Source: Ensifer sp. USDA 6670 (GTDB taxonomy: Bacteria; Pseudomonadota; Alphaproteobacteria; Rhizobiales; Rhizobiaceae). Taken from it: DNA of 64,000 bases. The notes under the pieces are model-generated. The model did not search any database and was not told the origin of the DNA. It saw only the letters and a list, made by a program, of their open reading frames with translations. The position numbers and the translations under genes are program-made. The number at the start of each line of letters is the position of its first letter. Within the stretch, counting starts at the first letter, position 1. The DNA lies in assembly GCA_000421085.1 (NCBI GenBank), contig ATWE01000005.1, forward strand, positions 248,001 through 312,000, given 5' to 3'. This document shows, piece after piece, positions 44,343 through 53,990 of this stretch.

Positions 44343-45756
44343 TTCGCGCCCTTCCAACCTCTGCTGCGGTCCACCACGGTCGGGAATCAACCGGCTTCCC
44401 GTCTTTTCTGAATTCAATGTAAAGCGTTGGCCTGTCGGTTTCCAGCGCCAAGGCCGCCGCACTCGCCACTCTTTTTGCACCCATCGCCGCCACCGGCTCC
44501 CCGGCCACGACGAATTGCCCCGGCCGGACGCTGACGTTTTCCATGCCGGCGAGCACGACATGATACCCGTCACCGGCATTGAGAATGATCATCTGCCCGT
44601 AGCTGCGGAAACTCCCGGCATAGACGATCCACCCGTCCGCCGGCGTGGTCACCAGCGCGCCTGCATTGGTCTCAAGCATGATCCCCTGCAGCGAATGCCC
44701 TGTTCCGTCCGCGTCGCCAAAACGGCGCACAAGCGAACCCGCAACGGGATAAGCCAGCCGCTCCCGCAGCTCGGAAAAGACGTATGCCGGCGCAATGCGG
44801 TTTTTGTCGGGCACCGCACTCCTGGCGAGATCCCGCGCAGCTTCGCGTTCGGCCTCGCTCATGCGGCGGCGTTCCTGCTCTTCGGCGCGGGCGGCGGCGG
44901 CGGCTTCGCGTACGGAGGAGATCTCGTTTTCGAGCGATGAAATCAGGCCCTCGAGGTTCACCGCCTGCAGGGCGAGTTCCTCGGCCTTGCGCTGTTCGAC
45001 CGCCAGATCGGCCGCATTGCGCTGCCTCAGCTTCTCTTTTTCGGCAACGAGCATCGACATGCGCCGCTCTTCCTCGAGCCGGGCGGTCATTGCCGCGGTC
45101 AGTTCCTCGCGTTCCCTGGCGATGCCGCTGCGGATATCCGCGAGCGCCTTCAGGTCGGCGACGAGGCTGTCGGTCTGCTCGCGGATCTCAGGAACGACGG
45201 CGCCGAGCAGAATGGCGCTGCGGACGGAGCCGAGGGCATCCTCCGGGGTCACGAGAATTGCCGGCGGCGGATTGCGGCCCATGCGCTGGAGGGCGGCGAG
45301 CACTTCGGCCAAAAGGCCGCGACGGGCGCGCAACGAGCGCCGCACCACATCCTCCTTGACGCGCAGATCGCCGAGCGTCTTTTCTCCGTCCGAGATCCGG
45401 CGTTCGAGCTCCTGCCGCTTGGCTGCCGAATCCACCAGGGCGTCACGCAGGGTCTCGTTGCTCTTGTCGATCTCGGCGATCGTCTTTTCGAGTGCCTCGG
45501 AGCGATCCCGCGAGAGCGTGATCGTCTTCGACAGTGCCTCGAGCTCGCTCGCGGTGCTGTCGCGCCGGACCGCCAGATCGGCAGCCGGATCCGGCGGCGT
45601 CGGCTTGGCGGCACTGGCATCGGCGGGCGCGGCGACCGGCGCGTCCTGAGCCGCAGTCGGGCCGATCACCGACAGGAAAAGCGCCATGACCGCAGTACCG
45701 CAGCCGAACCGCCGCGCGCCGCGTTTCAAATCGGCTCTGTTCGTTGGAGGTCTCAT
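44332..45756 (-). CDS. envC: EnvC-like murein hydrolase activator
   Basis: A 474-residue periplasmic division protein. A signal region ends near PTAAQDA. A long coiled coil (about 65-290, rich in Glu, Arg and Leu heptads) is followed by a LytM/M23 domain (about 340-470, starting FGDADGTGHSLQGIM). The M23 metal-binding His and Asp residues are missing (LQGIMLET and YHVVLAGM in place of HxGID and HxH), the degenerate LytM of amidase activators. The RlmH, EnvC, CtpA order is the usual rhizobial arrangement. Confidence 0.9.
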   Translation of the reverse strand: MRPPTNRADLKRGARRFGCGTAVMALFLSVIGPTAAQDAPVAAPADASAAKPTPPDPAADLAVRRDSTASELEALSKTITLSRDRSEALEKTIAEIDKSNETLRDALVDSAAKRQELERRISDGEKTLGDLRVKEDVVRRSLRARRGLLAEVLAALQRMGRNPPPAILVTPEDALGSVRSAILLGAVVPEIREQTDSLVADLKALADIRSGIAREREELTAAMTARLEEERRMSMLVAEKEKLRQRNAADLAVEQRKAEELALQAVNLEGLISSLENEISSVREAAAAARAEEQERRRMSEAEREAARDLARSAVPDKNRIAPAYVFSELRERLAYPVAGSLVRRFGDADGTGHSLQGIMLETNAGALVTTPADGWIVYAGSFRSYGQMIILNAGDGYHVVLAGMENVSVRPGQFVVAGEPVAAMGAKRVASAAALALETDRPTLYIEFRKDGKPVDSRPWWTAAEVGRARNDT

Positions 45757-45867
45757 CCCGTCTCATAAGTCCAAAAGTTAGGAGACCCTAATCCGATTTG
45801 GCTGGGCAAACCAATACATATTCGCGTTATTGGCGGGGAGGGTTTGGGGAGGGCTTCGACTCGTGAT

Positions 45868-46350
45868 CTACGCCCGATGATAAGGATGCCCCGAAAGGAT
45901 CGTCACGGCGCGGTAAAGCTGCTCGGCGATGAGAATGCGCACGAGCTGGTGCGGCCAGGTCATCTTGCCGAGGTTGAGCACGGCGTCGGCGCGGGCGTGG
46001 AGCGCGGGATCGAGGCCGTCGGCACCGCCGATCGCTATCATCAGATCGCGCTTGCCGCTGTCTCTGTAGGTCCCGAGCAGGCGCGCGAAAGCTTCCGAGT
46101 CGAGCGCCTTGCCGCGCTCGTCGAGCAGCACGAGAAGGCTGCCGTCGGCGAGCGCTTTTTCAAGCTGGCCGGCTTCCTCGCGCTTGCGCGTCTCCGCATT
46201 GGCGGCGCGGCTTTCGACTGTCTCCATGACGCGGGCCAATTCAAGGCCGACGGCCGGTCCCGCCTTGGCGAACCGGTCGAGATAGCGGCCCGCAAGATCC
46301 TTTTCCGGCCCCGCCTTGAGGCGGCCGACTGCGAAAAGTCCGATACGCAT
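45868..46350 (-). CDS. rlmH: 23S rRNA (pseudouridine-1915-N3)-methyltransferase
   Basis: A SPOUT-class methyltransferase of 160 residues that methylates pseudouridine 1915 in the decoding-side helix of assembled 70S ribosomes. The SAM-binding trefoil knot region is AIGGADGLDPALHARAD, and the conserved C-terminal end reads EQLYRAVTILSGHPYHRA. The start MRIGLFAVGRLK is the family N-terminus; a longer frame is unlikely. It is between rsfS and envC. Confidence 0.95.
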   Translation of the reverse strand: MRIGLFAVGRLKAGPEKDLAGRYLDRFAKAGPAVGLELARVMETVESRAANAETRKREEAGQLEKALADGSLLVLLDERGKALDSEAFARLLGTYRDSGKRDLMIAIGGADGLDPALHARADAVLNLGKMTWPHQLVRILIAEQLYRAVTILSGHPYHRA

Positions 46351-46502
46351 GACCCGATCCGTCCCCGCCGGCGCCGATCGGTGGTTATCGACCGGCAAAA
46401 TTCTTGCCGCCATCCGCCTTCTCGGCGATGGCAACCGCATGTCACGTTCGGCACCGGCCGTCGCTCCGTCCTGAGTCGATGGTCAGGATCGGGCGACGTG
46501 TC

Positions 46503-46994
46503 TCAGTGCAGGGTACCGTCTTCGATCTCGGGAGCCGCCCACATCTTTTCGATGTTGTAGAACGCCCGGATCTCCGGCCGGAAGATGTGAACGATCACAT
46601 CGCCGGTGTCGATCAGTACCCAGTCACCACCCTCAAGACCTTCGACGCGAGCCCTGCCGAGGCCGTCGTCCTTCAGATCCGTGATCAGGTGGTCGGCAAT
46701 GGCCATCACATGCCTGTTCGATCGCCCGGAAACGACGACCATGAAGTCTCCCAGCGCCGATTTTCCGGCAATGTCGATGGTAACGATATTTTCTGCCTTC
46801 GAGTCCTCTAGGCTTTCGAGGACCAGTTGAAGCGCACGGACAGCGGCTTCGTCGCTCGATTCCGTGCTGCGCGGGAATGCGGATGCCGCATATCCCTTGG
46901 CGTGTGCTGTTGTCAGGGTTTTTCCTTTCCAAATGAACAGAACAGGCACGTTCGATTCGAAATAATTGTTCGAACCGCATCTAAATGTAGGCAT
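46503..46994 (-). CDS. rsfS: Ribosomal silencing factor RsfS
   Basis: Binds ribosomal protein uL14 and blocks subunit joining in starvation. The conserved domain runs from AAVRALQLVLESLEDSKAENIVTID to the HIFRPEIRAFYNIEKMW end. The start is unsettled: the only ATGs (46994, 47003) give a 50-residue unconserved leader without a Shine-Dalgarno. A CTG at 46916, just after GGAAAGGAA, would give TTAHAKGYAAS, which looks like the rhizobial N-terminus. The longer form is listed. It lies downstream of nadD, a standard pair. Confidence 0.88.
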   Translation of the reverse strand: MPTFRCGSNNYFESNVPVLFIWKGKTLTTAHAKGYAASAFPRSTESSDEAAVRALQLVLESLEDSKAENIVTIDIAGKSALGDFMVVVSGRSNRHVMAIADHLITDLKDDGLGRARVEGLEGGDWVLIDTGDVIVHIFRPEIRAFYNIEKMWAAPEIEDGTLH

Positions 46995-47038
46995 CAAACC
47001 CATACGGTTTCAAGACACGAGATCTGAATTACGGGAAA

Positions 47039-47647
47039 TCACCCGGATTCGGCCGAACGAAGCGCCGTCGAACTCAGGCCCGAACGTGGGCCGTGAATGA
47101 AGGTCCAGGCGGGCGCGCGGCGGAAAGCGAGGGTCCCCGCATCATCCTCGTCGACGCGGGCGCTGCTGAAAGCCCTCGCCATCGGCGAGGAGAGATAGGC
47201 AAGAGTCGATCCCGGCCGGTCGACGACGGCGATAGGGAAAGTGGCGACAATCTTGCGCCAGTCCTGCCAGCGGTGAAAGTTCTTGAGGTTGTCCGCGCCC
47301 ATGACCCAGACGAAACGGACATCGCGGTTGCGGGCGCGGATCACTTCCAGCGTGCGGGCCGTATAGCTCTGGCCGAGCGCCTGCTCGAAAGCGGTCACCT
47401 TGATGCGGGGGTTGCGGGCGACCTTCTCGCTCTTGGCGATGCGTTCGCCAAGCGGCGCGAGATGGTTGCGGTCCTTGAGCGGATTGCCGGGCGTCACCAT
47501 CCACCAGAGCTGGTCGAGTCCGAGCCTGCGCAAAGCGGTCTCGGCGACGAGCGCATGTCCGTCATGCGGCGGATTGAAGGATCCGCCGAACAGGCCGACT
47601 GTCATGCCGGACTCGACATGCGGCATGCTGAGATAGCGCGCATTCAC
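47039..47647 (-). CDS. nadD: Nicotinate-nucleotide adenylyltransferase
   Basis: Joins nicotinate mononucleotide and ATP to deamido-NAD in NAD synthesis; 202 residues. The nucleotidyl-transferase motif GLFGGSFNPPHDGH is present, as are the WVMGADNL and the C-terminal SGLSSTALRS (the ISxTxIR motif). The start is assigned to GTG 47647, 14 bases after the proA stop; an internal ATG (MPHVESG) has no ribosome site. It belongs to the proB-proA-nadD-rsfS run. Confidence 0.94.
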   Translation of the reverse strand: MNARYLSMPHVESGMTVGLFGGSFNPPHDGHALVAETALRRLGLDQLWWMVTPGNPLKDRNHLAPLGERIAKSEKVARNPRIKVTAFEQALGQSYTARTLEVIRARNRDVRFVWVMGADNLKNFHRWQDWRKIVATFPIAVVDRPGSTLAYLSSPMARAFSSARVDEDDAGTLAFRRAPAWTFIHGPRSGLSSTALRSAESG

Positions 47648-47661
47648 TTCGCTCGGTGTCG

Positions 47662-48945
47662 TCAGGGCCGCACCTGTCCGGTGCCGCGCACACGATACTT
47701 GAACGAGGTGAGCTGCTCGACGCCGACGGGCCCGCGGGCGTGCATCTTGCCGGTGGCGATGCCGATCTCGCCGCCCATGCCGAACTCGCCGCCATCGGCG
47801 AATTGCGTCGAGGCGTTGTGCAGGAGGATCGCCGAGTCGATCTCGGAGAAGAAGCGCTCGACCACCGCGGGATCCTCGGCGATCACGGCCTCGGTATGGG
47901 CGGACGACCAGGTATTGATGTGCTCGATCGCGCCGGAAATGCCGTCGACCAGTCTCGCCGAAATGATCGCGTCGAGATATTCGGTCGCCCAGTCCTCGTC
48001 GGTCGCAGCTTTCAATCCGGGCATGAGCCTTGCGAGGTCATCGCCGACGCGCACCTCGCAGCCGGCATCGACGAGCGCCCCAAGCAGCGGCTTTGCGAAT
48101 TTTTCGGCGGCGTTGCGGTCTATCAGCAGCGTCTCGGCGGCGCCGCAGATGCCGGTACGGCGCATCTTCGCATTGACGACGATCTTCTTCGCCATATCGC
48201 GATCGGCCGACGCATCGACATAGATGTGGCAGAGACCCTCGAGATGGGCGAAGACCGGCACCCGCGCCTCGTTCTGAACACGGGCGACCAGGCTCTTTCC
48301 GCCGCGCGGCACGATCACGTCGATCGCGCCGTTCAAGCCGGTGAGCATGGCGCCGACGGCAGCGCGGTCGGCGACCGGCACCATCTGGATCGCATCTTCC
48401 GGCAGGCCCGCAGCCTTCAATCCTTCGGTCAGGCAGGCATGGATCGCCCGTGACGAGTGAAAGCTGTCGGATCCGCCGCGCAGGATCACCGCATTGCCGG
48501 CCTTGAGGCAGAGCGCGCCGGCATCCGCAGTGACGTTCGGCCGGCTCTCATAGATCACGCCGATCACGCCGAGGGGCGTCCGCACCCGTTCGATGTGGAG
48601 CCCGTTCGGGCGGTCCCACTCGGAGATCACCTCGCCGACGGGATCCCTGAGTTCGGCGATTGCGCGGATGCCGTCCGCCATGTCGCGAATGCGGCTTTCC
48701 GTCAGCGTCAGCCGGTCGATAAAGGCGCTGGCGACGCCGCTTTCGCGCGCGTTTTCGAGGTCGAGCGCATTGGCGCCGAGGATTTCCGCGGTCCGTGCGA
48801 CGATGACGCCTGCCATGGCGACGAGTGCCGCATGCTTGCGCTCGGCGCTTGCGGTCGCGAGCGGTCGGGCGGCCGCTTTGGCGCGGCGTCCGATCTCCAG
48901 CATCATCGCGTTGACGTCCTTGTCCTTTTCGGCCGTCTCAAGCAT
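47662..48945 (-). CDS. proA: Gamma-glutamyl phosphate reductase
   Basis: The second enzyme of proline synthesis, reducing glutamyl phosphate to glutamate semialdehyde with NADPH; 427 residues. The catalytic Cys is in [13 protein letters not shown], and the cofactor region reads [20 protein letters not shown]. The family's normal length is kept. It overlaps proB by 8 bases, so the two subsequent steps are translated together. Confidence 0.96.
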   Translation of the reverse strand: MLETAEKDKDVNAMMLEIGRRAKAAARPLATASAERKHAALVAMAGVIVARTAEILGANALDLENARESGVASAFIDRLTLTESRIRDMADGIRAIAELRDPVGEVISEWDRPNGLHIERVRTPLGVIGVIYESRPNVTADAGALCLKAGNAVILRGGSDSFHSSRAIHACLTEGLKAAGLPEDAIQMVPVADRAAVGAMLTGLNGAIDVIVPRGGKSLVARVQNEARVPVFAHLEGLCHIYVDASADRDMAKKIVVNAKMRRTGICGAAETLLIDRNAAEKFAKPLLGALVDAGCEVRVGDDLARLMPGLKAATDEDWATEYLDAIISARLVDGISGAIEHINTWSSAHTEAVIAEDPAVVERFFSEIDSAILLHNASTQFADGGEFGMGGEIGIATGKMHARGPVGVEQLTSFKYRVRGTGQVRP

Positions 48946-50119
48946 GGAGCTTGCCCTTTCCCTCGTCGCTTTCTTCTACAAGGCGCGCGCCCGATGGAGC
49001 CGTCATGACCAGATCGTCGCGATGCACCATGGCGGTGCGGCCGGCATAGCCGAGGATAGCGGCAATCTCGGCCGACTTCTTGCCGGCGATCTGGCGCGCC
49101 TCGTCGGCATCGTAGCCGGCAAGCCCGCGGGCGATCTCGCGGCCGGAAGCGCCGATTATCGCAATCGTATCGCCGCGGCTGAAGCTTCCCGTCACCTGCC
49201 GGACGCCGGCCGGCAGCAGGCTCTTGCCGGAGCGCAGCGCCGTTTCCGCTCCGGCATCGATCGTGAGCGAGCCGGCCGGCAGGAGCTGTCCGGCGATCCA
49301 GGTCTTGCGGGCGGTCACCGGAGAGCCCGACGGCGCGAACCAGGACGAGCGCGCGCCCGCCTCGATCGCGGCCAGCGGATGATCCGGCTTGCCGGAGGCG
49401 ATGATCATCGCGCAGCCGGCAGTGGTGGCGATCTTGCCGGCGTCGATCTTGGTACGCATGCCGCCGCGCGAAAGCTCGGAGGCAGCGCCGCCCGCCATTG
49501 CCTCGATCTCGGGCGTGATTTCGGCGACCGTTTCGAGGAAACGGGCGTTCGGATCGAGATGCGGCGGCGCGGTATAGAGCCCGTCGATATCCGAGAGCAG
49601 GACCAGGAGATCGGCGCCGACCATGGTCGCGACCCTGGCTGCGAGCCGGTCGTTGTCGCCATAGCGGATTTCAGTGGTCGCGACCGTGTCGTTCTCGTTG
49701 ATGATCGGCACCGAACCGAGCTTCAGAAGCTGGCCCATCGTCGCGCGGGCATTGAGGTAGCGCCGCCGCTCCTCGGTGTCGCCGAGCGTCAGGAGGATCT
49801 GCCCGGCGATAATCGCATGGGTCGAGAGGCTCTCCGACCAGGCACGCGCCAGCACGATCTGGCCGACGGCGGCGGCCGCCTGGCTCTCTTCGAGCTTCAG
49901 CGCGCCCGCGGGCAGGTCGAGCACCGTGCGTCCAAGCGCGATCGCTCCCGAGGAGACGACCAGCACTTCAACGCCTTTGGCCCTGAGGGCGGCAATATCG
50001 GCGCAGAGCGCGTCGAGCCAGCTCTTCTTCAGCCCCGTCCTACGGTCGACGAGGAGTGCAGAGCCGATCTTGATGACGACCCGGCGGTATTTCTCGAGCG
50101 CTTTGCGGGCCTTGGTCAT
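48938..50119 (-). CDS. proB: Glutamate 5-kinase with PUA domain
   Basis: The first enzyme of proline synthesis, 393 residues. The amino-acid kinase domain (about 1-265) has [20 protein letters not shown] and INENDTV. A C-terminal PUA domain (about 290-385) is as in E. coli ProB. It is feedback-inhibited by proline in related organisms. It follows obgE by 2 bases and overlaps proA; GAGGAA lies before the ATG. Confidence 0.96.
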   Translation of the reverse strand: MTKARKALEKYRRVVIKIGSALLVDRRTGLKKSWLDALCADIAALRAKGVEVLVVSSGAIALGRTVLDLPAGALKLEESQAAAAVGQIVLARAWSESLSTHAIIAGQILLTLGDTEERRRYLNARATMGQLLKLGSVPIINENDTVATTEIRYGDNDRLAARVATMVGADLLVLLSDIDGLYTAPPHLDPNARFLETVAEITPEIEAMAGGAASELSRGGMRTKIDAGKIATTAGCAMIIASGKPDHPLAAIEAGARSSWFAPSGSPVTARKTWIAGQLLPAGSLTIDAGAETALRSGKSLLPAGVRQVTGSFSRGDTIAIIGASGREIARGLAGYDADEARQIAGKKSAEIAAILGYAGRTAMVHRDDLVMTAPSGARLVEESDEGKGKLHA

Positions 50120-50121
50120 GC

Positions 50122-51255
<1,134 letters not shown>

Positions 51256-51265
51256 TTATCGACAT

Positions 51266-51299
51266 GAAAAACCCCGCCAGGAGCGGTACTGGCGGGGTT
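51266..51299 (-). terminator. Intrinsic terminator before obgE
   Basis: On the minus strand AACCCCGCCA/TGGCGGGGTT is a perfect 10-base stem with a 10-base loop and the run ends in T5. It lies just past the stop of the GNAT gene, so obgE-proB-proA should have their own promoter between 51133 and 51265. Confidence 0.9.
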
Positions 51300-51309
51300 C
51301 CGTATCCGC

Positions 51310-51897
51310 TCAGTCCGGCCGGCGCAGGTCCTCGGCCGCAAGCCGGGTTTCGATATGCGCGACCATCGCATTGCGGGCGAGCGCATAGACTTGGCTGCAG
51401 CCGGTGATCCGGAAGCCGAGCTTTTCCTGCACCTTGAGCGAGGCCGGGTTGTCGGCGAAGACGCCCGAATGCAGCACCGTTTCCGGCATGCGGCGGAAGA
51501 AGCGTTCGACCGCGGCATGAACCGCCTCGCTCGCCAGTCCCTTGCCCCAGTAGAACCGGTTCAGCCAGTAGCCGACATGCCATTGCCCGTGCCGGAGCTC
51601 GATGCCGATGCAGCCGATATGGACGTCGTCGCCCGGGGTGGTGATGGCGAGCGTCCAGTCCGGCAGCATATCGGCCGTCTGGCGGTTGAGCCAGTCGAGC
51701 GCATCCTGGTGGTGGTAAGGCGCCGGAACGCGCGAAAGCATCCGCGCCACCTGGAAATCGCCAAGCGACTCGGCGATGGCCGCCGCATCGGAAAGCCGGT
51801 GCGGCCGCAGCCGCAGCCGTTCCGTTTCGATGACCGGCGCAGGGCCGGGGCCGGGGCGGGCGACGGCCCGGGCGCGCTCTGTGACCAGGGCGTTCAT
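51310..51897 (-). CDS. GNAT-family N-acetyltransferase (RimJ/RimL-like)
   Basis: A 195-residue acetyltransferase. The GNAT core is seen in IETERLRLRPHRLSDAAAIAE, VGYWLNRFYWGKGLASEAVH (the acetyl-CoA motif A) and the end NPASLKVQEKLGFRITGCS. RimJ/RimL-like proteins acetylate N-termini of ribosomal proteins or small molecules; the substrate here is not known. Its ATG overlaps the stop of the upstream GNAT gene by ATGA. Confidence 0.9.
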   Translation of the reverse strand: MNALVTERARAVARPGPGPAPVIETERLRLRPHRLSDAAAIAESLGDFQVARMLSRVPAPYHHQDALDWLNRQTADMLPDWTLAITTPGDDVHIGCIGIELRHGQWHVGYWLNRFYWGKGLASEAVHAAVERFFRRMPETVLHSGVFADNPASLKVQEKLGFRITGCSQVYALARNAMVAHIETRLAAEDLRRPD

Positions 51898-52526
51898 CGG
51901 ACACCTCCCCAGCTTCTCAAGGAGACCCAGGTCTTGCGGTCGAGCCGGTACCATTCGACCGGGACCATGCCGCCGAGCGCCAGGCTGCCGACCATGCCGG
52001 ACCCCTGGAACTGGAAGCCGCACTTCTGGATGACCCGTCGCGACGCGATGTTCATGACCCGGCAGCGCGCATCGATCTGGTCGATGTCGCGGGTGCGGAA
52101 GGCCATGTCGGTCAGGGTCTGTGCCGCCTCCGTCGCATAGCCCTGGTTCCAGTAGGGCTCGCCCAGCCAATAGCCGAGCTCGACGGTCCTTTCGTCGGCG
52201 TGCGGCTCGACGCCGCAGCAGCCGAGGAATGCGCCATTGTCCGCTTTCGTGATCGCGTAGACGCACTTGCCAATCGTGCCGGCTTTTGCGCGTCGCACGA
52301 AATCGGCCGCATCCGCCGTCGTATAGGGGTGCGGCATGCGCGAGACCATGTTGGCGATGTTGGCATTGTTGGCAAGATGGGCAAGGGCGTCGATATCGTC
52401 TTCATGGGGCGCGCGCAAAACGAGCCTCGGCGATAACAATATCGGGCAATCGGTCCTTGACCGCTGAGGCCTCAGCCTTTGTTCGGGAGACCGGGATTGG
52501 TCTTCCCTGGCGAGCTCGGTTTGCAT
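51894..52526 (-). CDS. GNAT-family N-acetyltransferase (RimJ/RimL-like)
   Basis: A 210-residue acetyltransferase, paralogous to the gene just downstream. It shows LSPRLVLRAPHEDDIDALAHLAN, ELGYWLGEPYWNQGYATEAAQ and the end NIASRRVIQKCGFQFQGSG. The ATG at 52526 has GGAGGA six bases upstream. The tandem pair presumably arose by duplication and is a common companion of rplU-rpmA in rhizobia (recalled). Confidence 0.9.
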   Translation of the reverse strand: MQTELAREDQSRSPEQRLRPQRSRTDCPILLSPRLVLRAPHEDDIDALAHLANNANIANMVSRMPHPYTTADAADFVRRAKAGTIGKCVYAITKADNGAFLGCCGVEPHADERTVELGYWLGEPYWNQGYATEAAQTLTDMAFRTRDIDQIDARCRVMNIASRRVIQKCGFQFQGSGMVGSLALGGMVPVEWYRLDRKTWVSLRSWGGVR

Positions 52527-52547
52527 GGTTCTTCCTCCAGACATGCG

Positions 52548-52582
52548 AAAAGGGGAGTTGGGTATCGCCCCATCTCCCCTTT
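52548..52582 (-). terminator. Terminator after rpmA
   Basis: AAAGGGGAG (52549-52557) and CTCCCCTTT (52574-52582) form a perfect 9-base stem with T-rich 3' side on the minus strand, 75 bases after the rpmA stop. Readthrough into the acetyltransferases is possible. Confidence 0.75.
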
Positions 52583-52656
52583 GAAGTCTGGCCTTTGAAC
52601 CTTGCGGTGGGTCAGCCGGGTCGATGAGACGCCGGCTGTTTTAGAGCGCTACCGGC

Positions 52657-52926
52657 TTATTCCGCTGCTTCGGCTTTCGGCATTACAGACACGTAGACTC
52701 GGCCGTTGGCCTTCTTGCGGAAGTCCACGTTGCCCGTCGTAAGCGCAAAAATCGTATGGTCCTTGCCGAGGCCTACATTGGCGCCGGCATGCCACTTCGT
52801 GCCGCGCTGGCGCACGATGATGTTGCCTGGAATGACGGCTTCGCCGCCGAACTTCTTCACGCCAAGGCGCTTGGACTCGGAATCGCGACCGTTACGCGAC
52901 GAACCGCCAGCTTTCTTGTGTGCCAT
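52657..52926 (-). CDS. rpmA: 50S ribosomal protein L27
   Basis: Ribosomal protein bL27, 89 residues, normal length. [24 protein letters not shown] at the N-terminus reaches into the peptidyl-transferase centre. The middle [26 protein letters not shown] is fully conserved. AAAGGAG precedes the ATG. It follows rplU by 33 bases, in one operon. Confidence 0.98.
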   Translation of the reverse strand: MAHKKAGGSSRNGRDSESKRLGVKKFGGEAVIPGNIIVRQRGTKWHAGANVGLGKDHTIFALTTGNVDFRKKANGRVYVSVMPKAEAAE

Positions 52927-52959
52927 TGGTGTTCTCCTTTAAACCTTCGATCCCGGAAC

Positions 52960-53331
52960 TCAGTTTGCAGCTTCAGCGGCGGCTTCGGTCTTCTTCGAAG
53001 CCTTCTTCGCCTTGCCGCCGGCAGCAGCGATGTCCAGGATGCGGACGATCGTCTGATGCTGGCGATGGCCGCGCGAGCGCTTGGAGTTCTGGCGGCGGCG
53101 CTTCTTGAAGGCGATGACCTTCTTGGCGCGACCCTGATCCACGACTTCGGCGCTGACGACGGCACCTTCTACAAACGGAGCACCGATGGTGGCATCGGCG
53201 CCGACGCCGACCATCAGGATCTCGGTGAATTCGATCTTGTCGCCAGCAACGCCTTCCAGCTTTTCGATGGTAATAACGTCATTGGCCGCCACGCGGTACT
53301 GCTTACCGCCGGTCTTGATGACTGCGAACAT
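52960..53331 (-). CDS. rplU: 50S ribosomal protein L21
   Basis: Ribosomal protein bL21, 123 residues. The core [19 protein letters not shown] and [21 protein letters not shown] are conserved, and a Lys/Ala-rich tail of about 20 residues ([21 protein letters not shown]) extends the protein as in other rhizobia. The start MFAVIKTGG is preferred over an upstream ATG (53346). It is the first gene of rplU-rpmA. Confidence 0.97.
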   Translation of the reverse strand: MFAVIKTGGKQYRVAANDVITIEKLEGVAGDKIEFTEILMVGVGADATIGAPFVEGAVVSAEVVDQGRAKKVIAFKKRRRQNSKRSRGHRQHQTIVRILDIAAAGGKAKKASKKTEAAAEAAN

Positions 53332-53500
53332 ATTTTGTCCTTTCATGTTCGGACCGGCTCTTTGCCCGAAGACAAGGCCGTCTTTTTGTCAGTCGCTACG
53401 TGGAGCGAAGCGCCTCGGAAACCCTCGACCTTCGCCAGTGAACGGGCACAAACACTTACCCGGCGCGGCACGGGCTAAGCCCACACCACCTCATGGCGCG

Positions 53501-53528
53501 GATTACGGGAACGGCCCTTGCTTGTCAA
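53501..53528 (-). promoter_or_regulatory. Probable sigma-70 promoter of rplU-rpmA
   Basis: On the minus strand CTTGACA (TTGACA at 53528-53523) is followed after 16 bases by GTAATC (53506-53501), close to the rhizobial housekeeping consensus. It lies about 170 bases before rplU, leaving room for a long leader. The rest of 53332-53631 shows no gene. Confidence 0.5.
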
Positions 53529-53631
53529 GGCGAAAGCCACCATATCGCAGATATTCTTATAGCAAGCCCTTGCCAGCGGCAGAAACTGCCGCTATGAACC
53601 GGCCGCGCTCAAAAGCGCCAACCGGCCCCGC

Positions 53632-53721
53632 GGAGAGGTGGCAGAGTGGTTGAATGCACCGCACTCGAAATGCGGCATGGGTGCAAGCCCATCGGGGGTT
53701 CGAATCCCCCCCTCTCCGCCA
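53632..53721 (+). tRNA. tRNA-Ser (anticodon CGA)
   Basis: A class II tRNA of 90 bases: acceptor GGAGAGG/CCTCTCC, anticodon stem CCGCA/TGCGG with loop CTCGAAA (anticodon CGA), long variable arm, T-arm GGTTCGAAT, discriminator G and an encoded CCA. The genes beyond its 3' end look foreign, so it is a likely integration site. A minus-strand frame over it (GGDSNPRWACTHAAF) is the well known tRNA-Ser translation artefact. Confidence 0.97.
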
Positions 53722-53990
53722 CGACGCCGTGCTAAACTGCTGTTTTCCTGTAAAAACTTGCTCTAGAATCGGGTCCTTTCCTAAGTGTCTTCCGAACGGA
53801 GTCCGGGTCACTTGTCGTTGAGCCGAGTCATATCTGTCAGCGAGGAGGCGCGTCACCTGAATGGAGTAGCACGGCCCCGCGATGGGGTTTGCCCGGACGA
53901 TCCGTGGTTTGCCCGTCTTCAAGGATTGCAGTCGCTGCCCTTCACTGAGTAGAACAGTCGGTAGGCTGCTACTTGAGGGAGAACTGGGGA

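Noticed and set aside
53557..53922. Minus-strand frame with GGDSNPRWACTHAAF
   Set aside because: It is the usual translation of a tRNA-Ser gene on the wrong strand; the tRNA at 53632-53721 explains it.
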